Assembly (NCBI RefSeq): GCF_009793355.1
Contig: NZ_WTKP01000004.1
Span: forward strand, 62,001 to 126,000
Direction of reading: 5' to 3'
Source: Vreelandella zhuhanensis
GTDB lineage: Bacteria; Pseudomonadota; Gammaproteobacteria; Pseudomonadales; Halomonadaceae
Length of the DNA: 64,000 nt
Positions within the stretch are counted from its first letter, which is position 1. Each line of letters starts with the position of its first letter. Below the pieces are notes generated by a model. That model ran no database searches. It saw only the letters and a program-made list of their open reading frames with translations, and was not told the DNA's origin. Position numbers and translations under genes: made by a program. Positions 54,848 through 64,000 of the stretch are shown here, piece by piece.

Positions 54848-55846
54848 TCAACGACCGGCGCGATCCAGCACGTCGTTAGCCCATTCGCTACCGATATCAT
54901 CGATAATCACGGGCCATACTGTCTCGCGGACGATTTCAGCATGCTCGGCGATCTGCTCATCCGAGACCGGAATGATGGTGGCACCTGCTTCCTCGAGAAG
55001 TTTCTCGTTGCGCGCCTGGTCGGCTTCGGCGGTCTCCCAGCGGTCTTCTTCGAAGCGTTTTGCCGCCTCGGACAAAGCTGCCTGCTGGTCTTCGGTCAAG
55101 CTATCGTAGGCGGGTTGATTGATCAGCAGGTACCACATCTCGAAATGCGTATTGAGCGGCAGGTAATACTCCGTCACATCGCGGAAAGAGGCGTAATAGC
55201 CCTCGGCTCCCGACCCCATGATGCCGTCGACCACGCCAGTCTGGATGGCGGTAAAGGCATCCGAGAAAGGTAAGGGGGAAGCGATGTATCCGATGTTATC
55301 TGCCGTTAGCTGAAAGGATTTCATCGGTGGCACACGCAATTTTGCACTCTTTTCAACGTGCGGATTCGTGGCATTCTCCACCTCGGTATTCAGTGCTATG
55401 CCGCCGAAGTAGACCGGCCAGGCCCCCAGAACATGAATGTCCTGTTCCGCATAGAGCTCCTCGACCGTCTCACGCAGGGGGGCGCCAGCCGTGAATGTCT
55501 TTTCGGCGTCTTCCCAGCTCTGCACAAGATAAGGAAGGTAGGCCAGCTGGAAGCGACGATCGACTTCTGAGGAAGGAGGCTGAACAGCCATATCCACTGA
55601 ACCGATGCTAAGCCCTTCCTGAACCGTGGTGTAGTCGCCAAGGGCACTGGCCGGGAACAACCGGATATTCACCGCGCCATCGGTGGCCTCTGCTACTTCT
55701 TCGGCGAATACGCGGGCGTCATTGTCGATGGCGGTCCCTTCGGGGCGTACATGCGACAACATCAGGGTGGCAGCTTCGGCCATCGTGCTTGCCGAGACCG
55801 ATAGGGCGATAGCGGCAGTCAGGATCTTAACTGAAGGCATTTTCAT
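54848..55846 (-). CDS. dctP: TRAP transporter periplasmic substrate-binding protein (DctP family)
   Basis: A 332-residue periplasmic receptor with a Sec signal peptide (about 1-25, ending TMAEA). Family features: LMLSHVRPEGTAIDNDARVFAEEV, the ligand region FPASALGDYTTVQEGLSIGSVDM and the conserved substrate-carboxylate Arg in LRVPPMKSFQLTADN. It binds a carboxylate or amino-acid-like solute for the DctQM permease. ATG 55846 is supported by GGAG with six bases; the in-frame ATG 55858 has no site. Unusually for TRAP operons it follows the two permease genes. Confidence 0.9.
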   Translation of the reverse strand: MKMPSVKILTAAIALSVSASTMAEAATLMLSHVRPEGTAIDNDARVFAEEVAEATDGAVNIRLFPASALGDYTTVQEGLSIGSVDMAVQPPSSEVDRRFQLAYLPYLVQSWEDAEKTFTAGAPLRETVEELYAEQDIHVLGAWPVYFGGIALNTEVENATNPHVEKSAKLRVPPMKSFQLTADNIGYIASPLPFSDAFTAIQTGVVDGIMGSGAEGYYASFRDVTEYYLPLNTHFEMWYLLINQPAYDSLTEDQQAALSEAAKRFEEDRWETAEADQARNEKLLEEAGATIIPVSDEQIAEHAEIVRETVWPVIIDDIGSEWANDVLDRAGR

Positions 55847-55898
55847 TGTTTTCTCCATTCTTTCATTGCGGGTGTCGTGATCGCTTTATTGCGACCGA

Positions 55899-57197
55899 TC
55901 AGTAGCCGAACAGGCCGGGTAGAAACTCGGACAGGTCAGGCCAGGCTGAAACCAGCACCACCACGGGCAGGTAACCAAACAGGATCAGTTTCATGGCGGG
56001 CTTGACTACCTCGGTGAACTTCACCTTGCCGATACGGGCACCGAGATAGAGGATGCTTGCATAGGGTGGGGTCACGCCGCCCATGGCGGTGTTGACGCCC
56101 ATGATGGCAGCGAACTGAACGGGACTGACTCCCAGGGCTTCCATCAGGGGAAGTAGCAAAGGGCCGGTCAGGATGATGGCGGTGATATCGTTGACTACCA
56201 TGCCGATGCCGAAAAGCATCAGATTGATAAGCAGCAACAAAAGGAACTTGTTGTCGGTAATCTCGAAGATCATCTCGACCAAGGCTTGGGGAATGCCTTC
56301 CCGTACGAACAGCTGACTGAGTATCAAGCTGAACAGGATCATGATCAGAATCGCGCCAATAGAAGTAGCGGACTCCTTGCCTGACTCAAGCAGCGTCCTC
56401 CAGGTCAGTCCGCGATAGATCATGAAGCCCACTGGCAGTGCATAGATGACGGCCACTGCTGCAGCCTCGGTAGGCGTCATGATGCCACCGTAGATTCCAC
56501 CGAGAATGATCACTGGCATTAATAGTGCCGGTATCGCATGAAAAGTGCGTCGGCCGGCATCACGGATTCGCTGGTCGAATGCCAACGGCTCGTCAAGCAC
56601 CAGATCAAACTTGCGCGACATGACCATGTTGACGATGCAGAAGAGGAGCATGATCAGCAGCCCCGGCCCCAGGGTAGCCAGAAAGCTCGCCAGTATGGAG
56701 GTGTCCGTGACCCATCCATAGACGATCATCGTGACGCTGGGTGGTATCAGTAAGCCGAGAATCGAGGAGTTCGCAATCAGCGCCGTGGCGTAGGCCCGGG
56801 GATAACCTTTGCGCTCCATCTCAGGAATGAGAATGGGGCCAATGGCCGCAATGCCAGTCAGACCGCTGCCGGAAATGGCGCCAATGATGGCGCAGCTGAT
56901 CGTTGCCATCACCCCCAGGCCGCCGCGAACGCGCCCCACAAAGATGTTGACGAATCTGAGAAGGCTAGAGGCAATGCCACTGACGCTCATCAGCGTTCCA
57001 GCAAAGACGAAAAGAGGAATCGCCAGGAGTATCGGATTGGTTAGTTGGCTGAACCCCCACATCATCATGCCGCGCATCGTGGACTCGCCAATCATGGTCA
57101 TGACCATGAGAGCTGCACCGAAGCAATAGGGCAGGGGTACACCGAGGGTCAGCAACACGATCAATACAGCAAATGCCAACAGCGCTATCTCAATCAT
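55899..57197 (-). CDS. dctM: TRAP transporter large permease (DctM family)
   Basis: A 432-residue inner-membrane protein with 12 spans. Landmarks are GVPLPYCFGAALMVM, the reentrant-loop-like AIGPILIPEMERKGYPRAYATALIANSSILGLLIPPSV and, near the end, MVVNDITAIILTGPLLLPLMEALGVSPVQF and MGGVTPPYASILYLG, typical of DctM. It overlaps dctQ by eight bases. It moves the solute captured by DctP using a Na+ gradient, which suits a halophile. Confidence 0.93.
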   Translation of the reverse strand: MIEIALLAFAVLIVLLTLGVPLPYCFGAALMVMTMIGESTMRGMMMWGFSQLTNPILLAIPLFVFAGTLMSVSGIASSLLRFVNIFVGRVRGGLGVMATISCAIIGAISGSGLTGIAAIGPILIPEMERKGYPRAYATALIANSSILGLLIPPSVTMIVYGWVTDTSILASFLATLGPGLLIMLLFCIVNMVMSRKFDLVLDEPLAFDQRIRDAGRRTFHAIPALLMPVIILGGIYGGIMTPTEAAAVAVIYALPVGFMIYRGLTWRTLLESGKESATSIGAILIMILFSLILSQLFVREGIPQALVEMIFEITDNKFLLLLLINLMLFGIGMVVNDITAIILTGPLLLPLMEALGVSPVQFAAIMGVNTAMGGVTPPYASILYLGARIGKVKFTEVVKPAMKLILFGYLPVVVLVSAWPDLSEFLPGLFGY

Positions 57198-57756
57198 GAT
57201 TTTTGTCCTTATTGTTATCAGCCAACACCTTGAACTCCTGGACCTCGGCAGTTTCGGGATAATCGGGGTCGCTAGAGGGATGGTCGGGGTTTTGGCGAAT
57301 ACCCAACAGGTAGCCGAGATTGCGCAGCAAGTGCCAGAGGGTAAAGACGACCATCAGAACCAGGCCGACTATTAGCGCGGATTCATAGACGATGGTCGGG
57401 ATATAAAGCGTTGGGGTGCTCTTGCCGACCCGGGATGCATAGCTGAAGTAGTCCCATGCCCAAGTAGCCAGCCAAATCGAGATAATCACGCTGATGGTGT
57501 CGGAAAATGCCTGCAGGAAGCCCTTGGCACGGTCCGTCTTCAAGAAGATGTCCAGGACGTTGGCTCTGATCTGAGTGTCCTCACGCGAGGCATTGACACT
57601 GCCGAGCATATAAAGCCAAAGGGTAGGAATCAGCGTGGCTTCTTCGAGACCCATGACCGGCATTTCAAGGAGGTAACGGGTAATAACCTGGATGAACTGA
57701 CTGCCTGCCACCAGGATGATCAACAGGGTCAAGGTGTAGCGAAAGAATCGTTCCAT
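57190..57756 (-). CDS. dctQ: TRAP transporter small permease (DctQ family)
   Basis: A 188-residue membrane protein with four spans (about 6-25, 45-60, 90-108, 125-150). The small-subunit motif FRYTLTLLIILVAGSQFIQVITRYLLEMPVMGLEEATLIPTLWLYML-like region is readable, and the charged C-terminus is typical. First gene of the operon, transcribed away from the LysR gene with 142 bp between starts. It stabilises the DctM subunit. Confidence 0.9.
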   Translation of the reverse strand: MERFFRYTLTLLIILVAGSQFIQVITRYLLEMPVMGLEEATLIPTLWLYMLGSVNASREDTQIRANVLDIFLKTDRAKGFLQAFSDTISVIISIWLATWAWDYFSYASRVGKSTPTLYIPTIVYESALIVGLVLMVVFTLWHLLRNLGYLLGIRQNPDHPSSDPDYPETAEVQEFKVLADNNKDKNHD

Positions 57757-57898
57757 AGGGCCTTCTCGCGTGTTGTGTTTGTATGCCAGGGCCGTGAAGT
57801 AGTGTCATCGACATCTTGGCCGCCGCCATATATAACATCCAATCGTTTATTCATATCTTTTGATAACATTATGTTGTCAACTTGCTCGGAGAGTCTGC

Positions 57899-58837
57899 AT
57901 GACTAAACTGACCTACCGGCAGATCGAAGCCTTCCGGGCCGTCATGATCAATGGAACAACCAGAGGGGCAGCGGAGATTCTCTACGTCTCCCAGCCTGCT
58001 GTAAGCCGATTGTTGACCGACTTCGAGGAGACCATCGGCGTGAAGATGTTCGAACGGCGCCGGCGCCGGCTGGTTCCCACGCCAGAGGCACGCTTCTTCT
58101 ATGAGGAAGTGGAAAGAGCCTTCGTCTCGCTGGAAAAACTATCCCGGGCAGCGGAGGAACTGAGAGAATTCCACCTGGGGTCGCTGCGCATCGCCTCCAT
58201 GCCTGCCGTATCGGTAGAGTTCCTGCCAGCCTTGACCGACCAATTCTGTCAACTGCATCCCGGCGTGTCAGTCACCCTCCAGGTGCGCAGCACCCAGCAG
58301 GTGGCTGACCTGGTGGCCAGTCAGCACTTTGATCTGGGGGTGATTTCGGGCATAGAACTCAACGACCCGAGCATTGAGGCAAGCGTTCTCGCCGATAGCC
58401 GTTTGGTCTGCATCCTGCCCTCCGGGCATCGGCTTGCCGACCACGACGTCATTCGACCGCGGGACCTGGAGGGGGAAATCTTTGTATCGCTGGGCTCGGA
58501 GCAGAGTATCCGCCACAAGATTGATAGTGTCTTCGAGCGCGAGGGCGTCAGCCGACAATTGATGATCGAGACCCAACTGCATTACGCCGCCTGCGCCTTC
58601 GTGCTGGCCGGCAGTGGTGTCTCATTGGTTGATCCCATCACTGCCTGGCACTATCGACGTCTCGGCCTGATCGTGAAGCGCTTCGAGCCGAGGGTCCCCT
58701 ACCGCTACAGCATGATTTTTCCCAAGCAGAGGGGGCAATCCGGTCTTACCAAATCCTTTCTAGAACTGCTGAACAACTCGCTGATGGAGCTTGAGAAAGA
58801 ATCCGCTGGCTTATTCGAGAGACAAGTCCCCTCTTGA
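57899..58837 (+). CDS. LysR family transcriptional regulator
   Basis: A 312-residue LysR regulator. HTH: TYRQIEAFRAVMINGTTRGAAEILYVSQPAVSRLLTDFE (about 4-42), then a linker helix and a substrate-binding domain with GSLRIASMPAVSVEFLPALTDQF and LHYAACAFVLAGSGVSLVDPI. ATG 57899 follows GGAGAG. Divergent from the TRAP-oxidoreductase-ridA operon, so it is the likely activator of that operon; an LysR site (T-N11-A type) should lie in the 142 bp between them but I could not fix one. Confidence 0.92.
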   Translation: MTKLTYRQIEAFRAVMINGTTRGAAEILYVSQPAVSRLLTDFEETIGVKMFERRRRRLVPTPEARFFYEEVERAFVSLEKLSRAAEELREFHLGSLRIASMPAVSVEFLPALTDQFCQLHPGVSVTLQVRSTQQVADLVASQHFDLGVISGIELNDPSIEASVLADSRLVCILPSGHRLADHDVIRPRDLEGEIFVSLGSEQSIRHKIDSVFEREGVSRQLMIETQLHYAACAFVLAGSGVSLVDPITAWHYRRLGLIVKRFEPRVPYRYSMIFPKQRGQSGLTKSFLELLNNSLMELEKESAGLFERQVPS

Positions 58838-58855
58838 AGGCAACACGATGAAAAG

Positions 58856-58883
58856 CGCCCCCGCCGGGCATCCGGTGGGGGCG
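58856..58883. terminator. Bidirectional terminator between lysR and thiC
   Basis: CGCCCCCGCCGG (58856-58867), loop GCAT, CCGGTGGGGGCG (58872-58883): a 12-bp GC-rich stem with one G-T pair. T-rich tracts follow on both strands (TTCT on plus, CTTTTC on minus). Confidence 0.85.
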
Positions 58884-58917
58884 TTCTGGTTCGCGGTATG
58901 GCTTGCGCCGGCGGCGG

Positions 58918-60867
<1,950 letters not shown>

Positions 60868-61536
60868 TCAATCGGCCTGGTCCAGGCCCATTTGCCAGAA
60901 ATCGATTTCCAGACGGGTGGCATCGCGGAAGGTGGTGGATAATTCGGCAAAGCGCGCTGGGGTGACATCCGCCAAGCGGGCGTTCAACCAGTCGAGTTCC
61001 GCGTGCATCGCTGCCTGAAACTCATCGCTTGCGTACATGGCGATCCAGGCATCAAAAGGGTTGCCCTCGCCACGCAGGGTAAAGGGCTGCGCATTCAGCC
61101 AGTTGGCGATTTCGCCGTAGCCGACCAGGCAAGGAGCCAGCGCCACGTGCAAATCGAGCAGGTCGCCGCGATTGCCGGTGTCCAGTACATAGCGCGTATA
61201 GGCCAGCGTTGCCCGAGCCTCGGGCAGCTGGGCCAGGTCAACTTCTGAAATGCCCCACTCGCGGCAAAAACCTACGTGCAGGTCGAGTTCGATATCGACG
61301 ATAGCTTTCAGCCCTTCGTGAGCTTGGCGCAGGTCGGCAAGCGTGCGGCTCTTGTAGGCCGCCAAGGCGTAGGCACGCGCAAAATGAATCAGGAACAGAT
61401 AGTCCTGCTTGAGGTAGTGGCGAAAGGCGTTCTCGTCGAGGGAGCCGGCACCCAGAGCGCGCACGAAATCGTGCTGGAGGTAAGCCGTCCAGTCGTCTTG
61501 GCAAGCGGTAGTCAGGTCTGCGAAACGATAGCCCAT
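60868..61536 (-). CDS. tenA: Thiaminase II / aminopyrimidine aminohydrolase
   Basis: Salvages HMP by hydrolysing thiamine breakdown products such as aminoaminomethylpyrimidine. The 222-residue helical protein shows HDFVRALGAGSLDENAFRHYLKQDYLFLIHFARAYALA (TenA start), CREWGISEVDL, the catalytic Cys in LAPCLVGYGEIANWL, and WIAMYASDEFQAAMHAELDWL. GGAGG precedes ATG 61536. First gene of tenA-thiC, directly after the TPP riboswitch. Confidence 0.94.
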   Translation of the reverse strand: MGYRFADLTTACQDDWTAYLQHDFVRALGAGSLDENAFRHYLKQDYLFLIHFARAYALAAYKSRTLADLRQAHEGLKAIVDIELDLHVGFCREWGISEVDLAQLPEARATLAYTRYVLDTGNRGDLLDLHVALAPCLVGYGEIANWLNAQPFTLRGEGNPFDAWIAMYASDEFQAAMHAELDWLNARLADVTPARFAELSTTFRDATRLEIDFWQMGLDQAD

Positions 61537-61642
61537 GGTGCCTCCGGTTTAGATGAGATCCGGAGGTCGGGCAGGTACAAGAATGGCGCGGAGGGGGAAA
61601 GAAAAAGATAGGCCCAGCCAATGCTTGATCCCTACGCCGGTA

Positions 61643-61764
61643 CCCTTCCCGAGAAGCGCTCAGGAAATTAGCCGGATCAGGTTCAACGGGACCAACGCTT
61701 GTGGTGTGTATACAACCTGCATCACACCTGCGTCATCTCAGCCGGATTCACCGGCACCCCGTCA
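61643..61764 (-). promoter_or_regulatory. TPP riboswitch (THI element)
   Basis: Read on the minus strand the conserved landmarks occur in order: GGGGTGCC (P1/P2), GGCTGAGATGACGC, the variable P3 arm GGTGTG...CACACC, CCGTTGAACCTGATCCGG, then CTAATTTCCTGAGCG and the closing GGGAAGGG. The core CTGAGA and TTGAACCTGATC are the hallmark of the thiamine pyrophosphate aptamer. It lies 107 bp before tenA and should repress tenA-thiC when TPP is plentiful. Confidence 0.95.
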
Positions 61765-61766
61765 AG

Positions 61767-62124
61767 CAGTTCGTGAATGGAGTCTAGGAGGACGAGGGGG
61801 GAGTTGCAAGGACAGATAGCGTGATCGCGTGGCGTATTTCCACGAGAAAGCCAATGGACGTCGTTCGCCTGAATCCAGCAGCAATAGGTTTACTCGGTAC
61901 GAAGGCGATAGCGTTTTATCCCCGGGTGGCCCAAAGTGCTGCAGTTATTCTATGAATCCAGGCTTCACAGGATTGCCACCCTGTGGTTGCCAAGACCATG
62001 TGCTTGTATCCAGACTTATTGGGAATGGTAAAACGCGTAAGCACACGAATATTGCCCATATTTTCTCATTCACCTTTGCTCAAGAGAATCAATGAGGTAG
62101 ATTTGATCGAGGCAGCTACATAAC
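61767..62124. other. Intergenic region, no gene recognised
   Basis: About 360 bp between the riboswitch and the right-hand island. A frame at 61829-62095 is open but has no ribosome site and no family features. A decayed or spacer region; base composition falls towards A+T from about 62.0 kb. Confidence 0.4.
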
Positions 62125-62179
62125 CTCAATAAATGCGCTGACGGCACGTTTATTGAGATTATGCAACCAAGCATATAAT
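62125..62179 (+). promoter_or_regulatory. Promoter with inverted repeat before the small gene at 62218
   Basis: TATAAT at 62174-62179 is a consensus -10 box, with TTGAGA at 62153-62158 as a -35 box (15-bp spacer, slightly short). CTCAATAAA (62125-62133) and TTTATTGAG (62149-62157) form a 9-bp perfect inverted repeat around a 15-nt spacer, overlapping the -35, so it may be an operator. Confidence 0.5.
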
Positions 62180-62217
62180 TACTGTTAGCCTCCAACAATA
62201 ACAAGGATGCTTCGTCT

Positions 62218-62586
62218 ATGCCTCCACCCGATCAACTTGTGCTGTCTGGAATTGTTCATCCCAGAAAGGAACTATTCGCTAGAGTCGGTGATGTAGCAAT
62301 TCACCCTGGGTCTGGCAGAACGCCATATATAGACGCAACCATATTTGACAGTAATTCGTGGCGATCCTTGGACCTGACAGGGTTCGGCTTTGGACTAAAA
62401 AACAGAGCCTTTGATCATTCGGATGAGATCGGGTCTCTTATGCGCCAAATAGAAAGCAAGATTATTAACTGCAAAGGCACATCAGTCTACTATGACTACC
62501 CTAGCGGAAGTAAAAAACGTAAATACATCTGTCGAGGCATACCATTCTCTTTATTTATTCAACGCACCCATTTGGGTTCTCATTAA
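62218..62586 (+). CDS. Hypothetical protein, 122 aa, in A+T-rich island
   Basis: No family recognised. ATG 62218 follows AAGGA by ten bases and the promoter described above. The protein begins MPPPDQLVLSGIVHPRKELF and has mixed alpha/beta character (VGDVAIHPGSGRTPYIDATI, WRSLDLTGFGFGLKNRAFDH), ending in a basic segment YPSGSKKRKYICRGIPFSLF. No signal or membrane span. It precedes the DUF262 gene and could be part of the same acquired unit. Codon use is A+T-rich compared with the rest of the window. Confidence 0.5.
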   Translation: MPPPDQLVLSGIVHPRKELFARVGDVAIHPGSGRTPYIDATIFDSNSWRSLDLTGFGFGLKNRAFDHSDEIGSLMRQIESKIINCKGTSVYYDYPSGSKKRKYICRGIPFSLFIQRTHLGSH

Positions 62587-62716
62587 GTTCCGGGATGACA
62601 TAACAATCGGCTTCAGGCTACGCGTTAGCACTACTAAATTAATCCAGTCTAAAACTTATGAATTTAGGAAAATATATGAAAGACTATGCAAGTCAACTAG
62701 AAAAGGAAACACGTAA
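62492..62716 (+). CDS. Possible overlapping small gene, 74 aa
   Basis: Read in another frame, overlapping the end of the preceding gene. The sequence MTTLAEVKNVNTSVEAYHSL continues YLFNAPIWVLIKFRDDITIG and FRLRVSTTKLIQSKTYEFRK, which looks protein-like, with a hydrophobic beta-strand pattern, but ATG 62492 has no ribosome site. It may be the second half of one gene that a frameshift separated from the first, or a coupled small protein. It overlaps the start of the DUF262 gene. Confidence 0.3.
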   Translation: MTTLAEVKNVNTSVEAYHSLYLFNAPIWVLIKFRDDITIGFRLRVSTTKLIQSKTYEFRKIYERLCKSTRKGNT

Positions 62717-63707
62717 AGTTGACTTTGACTCATTCGATATATCAGTAAAATAACTGGTCTCAATGGCAGATGAGGGTATTGTTGATATCGCCCCCGAATA
62801 TCAAAGACAATTTAGATGGCCCCGTGAAAATCAATCGAGGTTAATCGAATCTGTCCTTCTAGGGATACCCGTACCCAGCCTATTTATGGCAGCAAACAAA
62901 GATGGTTCTTGGGAATTGATTGATGGTGTTCAACGATTGAGTTCATTGATCCACTTTGTCGGCAACGAAGAACAATTAGAAAAACTTGGTTTTAAATCTA
63001 ATTTAACACTTAATAGCCTTGATGTTCTGACGGAATTCAATGGATCTAGTTACAAGGATCTACCACAAACCCTGAAACTAAAGTTCAGCTTGAGGCCTCT
63101 GAAAGTCACAACACTGAGTGATAAAAGCGATCTTAAAGTTCGTTTTGACTTGTTTGAAAGATTGAATACTGGAGGCATAAAATTAACTGATCAAGAAATT
63201 CGAGCCTGCGTTTTTCGCGGCCAATTCAATGATTTTATTTCAGAGCTTTCTGAGAATGAACATTTCAATGCTGTAGTCAACCTTCCTAAGGCAAAAGAAA
63301 GTGATGGGACAAAAGCAGAATTAATACTAAAATTCTTTTCTTATAAAAATAATAGAGATAATTTTGAGCATAGCGTAGTTGATTTCCTTAATGATTACAT
63401 GGCTGATTCTTCTGTATCATTTAACTATAAAAAGAACCGCTCAATATTCGAAAATACTTTTGAAGCATTAGCTAGCGAGCTACCTGAAGGAATAAAAAGA
63501 GGAAATAGGAAAACCACGCCCTTTAATCTCTTTGAAGCAATATCCATTGGAGCAGCAGATGCTATTGAGGAAGGAACCGACATACGGGGAAAAGATGTTG
63601 AAACTTGGATTGATGATGAAGAGCTAACTAAACTTACCTCTTCAGCAACTAACTCCAAGCCCAAATTAAAGGCAAGAATTGGATATTGCTATGACAGGTT
63701 CAAGTGA
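62676..63707 (+). pseudogene. DUF262 (ParB-like nuclease fold) gene with premature in-frame TAA
   Basis: From ATG 62676, with AGGA six bases upstream, the frame reads MKDYASQLEKETRKVDFDSF and DISVK, then TAA at 62751-62753, then LVSMADEGIVDIAPEYQRQF and onward without interruption to 63707. DUF262 proteins usually have the DFDSF-like leader followed by the same ELVxMxDxGxIxIxPxYQRxFRW stretch, so one codon (probably CAA or GAA) has become a stop. The downstream ATG 62763 gives 314 aa with the intact DGVQR motif (54-58), but has no ribosome site. DUF262 is the N-terminal domain of GmrS/D-type modification-dependent nucleases and related defence proteins. It may be inactive or restart at 62763. 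Confidence 0.75.
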
Positions 63708-64000
63708 GATATTTAAAACAATAGAGTTAGAAATTTTAGATAGATTAAACCAATCTAAGGAGCTGATTAGCCATGTCTCAGCTTTGGAAGCTAGTGGTCA
63801 AAGCACCGACTTGGTTAAGATTCAAAAGGGGTTTCTTTTTGTTTCTTTGTATTCATCAGTTGAATACACAATTACTAATGTGGTATCGCGCTTTCTTGAA
63901 GTCATTAGTCAAGAACAGCTCAAACCGTTGGAGTTCAAGAAATATTTATTGTGCACCGTCCTAGATAGTAAATTCAATGCTCTTTTAAATAGCTCTAAAA
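63691..64000 (+). CDS. HEPN-like nuclease, MAE_28990/MAE_18760 type, partial
   Basis: The start ATG 63691 overlaps the end of the DUF262 gene by 17 bp, and the frame stays open to the window edge (103 codons). Visible segments are MTGSSEIFKTIELEILDRLN, VSALEASGQSTDLVKIQKGF, LFVSLYSSVEYTITNVVSRF and LCTVLDSKFNALLNSSK. The QKG-(F/I)-(L/V)FVxLYxxxEYT pattern is what I know from MAE_28990/MAE_18760-type HEPN-like nucleases, which typically follow DUF262 genes. The catalytic R-x4-6-H motif lies beyond the edge. Candidate toxin or RNase of a two-gene defence unit. Confidence 0.7.
   Translation, partial: MTGSSEIFKTIELEILDRLNQSKELISHVSALEASGQSTDLVKIQKGFLFVSLYSSVEYTITNVVSRFLEVISQEQLKPLEFKKYLLCTVLDSKFNALLNSSK

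Noticed and set aside
61706..61715. TTGTATACAC match on the minus strand
   Set aside because: It falls inside the P3 arm of the TPP riboswitch (GGTGTG...CACACC stem), so it is not taken as an operator of the purine regulon.
61829..62095. 88-codon open frame
   Set aside because: No ribosome site, Cys/Pro-rich random-looking sequence, and no family match that I can see.

Overview
ORGANISM. The window looks like a chromosomal segment of a gammaproteobacterium of the Halomonadaceae (Halomonas or a close relative). This is an inference from gene content (UDP-glucose dehydrogenase, NnrS, TRAP transport, CopAB, a PuuD-type urate pathway, a lipid A deacylase), from strong AGGAG-type ribosome binding sites, and from moderately high G+C coding sequence. 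No rRNA, tRNA, CRISPR array or complete insertion sequence was seen. The last 1.9 kb is clearly more A+T-rich and reads as acquired DNA.

LAYOUT. 1-10.4 kb: a cut PAS sensor gene, an amino-acid (glutamate-type) dehydrogenase, ugd, small stress and membrane proteins, a serine hydrolase, YihY, TerB-like and DUF1269-like proteins, nucleoid protein YejK, the YadGH ABC exporter and a parvulin. 10.5-25.3 kb: nnrS behind a start-codon hairpin, molybdenum cofactor genes (moaB, mobA), an MgtC/DUF4010 membrane protein divergent from a second-type FtsH, a large GGDEF-EAL protein, a CobW GTPase, ilvD, an APH-like kinase and a divergent PRPP synthase. 25.4-31.4 kb: a fused relic of an F-type ATPase (alpha end joined to gamma), a GIY-YIG protein, recQ and the stress-island trio phosphoribosyltransferase / erythromycin esterase / dienelactone hydrolase. 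31.4-37.2 kb: small conserved proteins, pagL, yqhA, ybiT.

37.6-51.4 kb is a purine (urate-allantoin) catabolic region: uraD, allA-allE-puuE, uraH-puuD and an NCS2 permease, plus pyk, two GntR/FCD regulators and an intervening copAB copper unit. Together they cover urate to 5-hydroxyisourate, OHCU, allantoin and allantoate, then ureidoglycine to ureidoglycolate and glyoxylate. The allantoate amidohydrolase step is missing from the window. A palindrome TTGTATACAA recurs in front of uraD, puuE, the NCS2 gene (divergent from uraH-puuD) and one gntR, which suggests a single local regulon.

51.5-58.8 kb is a catabolic operon (TRAP transporter, three-subunit flavin/iron-sulfur dehydrogenase, RidA) divergent from a LysR regulator; it probably takes up and oxidises a D-amino acid, hydroxyproline-like or opine-like compound. 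58.9-61.8 kb is a thiamine unit, tenA-thiC, behind a TPP riboswitch. 62.2-64 kb is the A+T-rich island: an unknown small gene, a DUF262 (ParB-like nuclease) gene interrupted by an in-frame TAA, and an overlapping HEPN-like nuclease gene cut by the window end, a pairing that looks like a defence module.

DECAY. At least three relics of deleted genes are visible (F-ATPase alpha/gamma, pyruvate dehydrogenase E2, and a possible hydroxyacid dehydrogenase tail next to allA), so this chromosome has lost genes by internal deletion.
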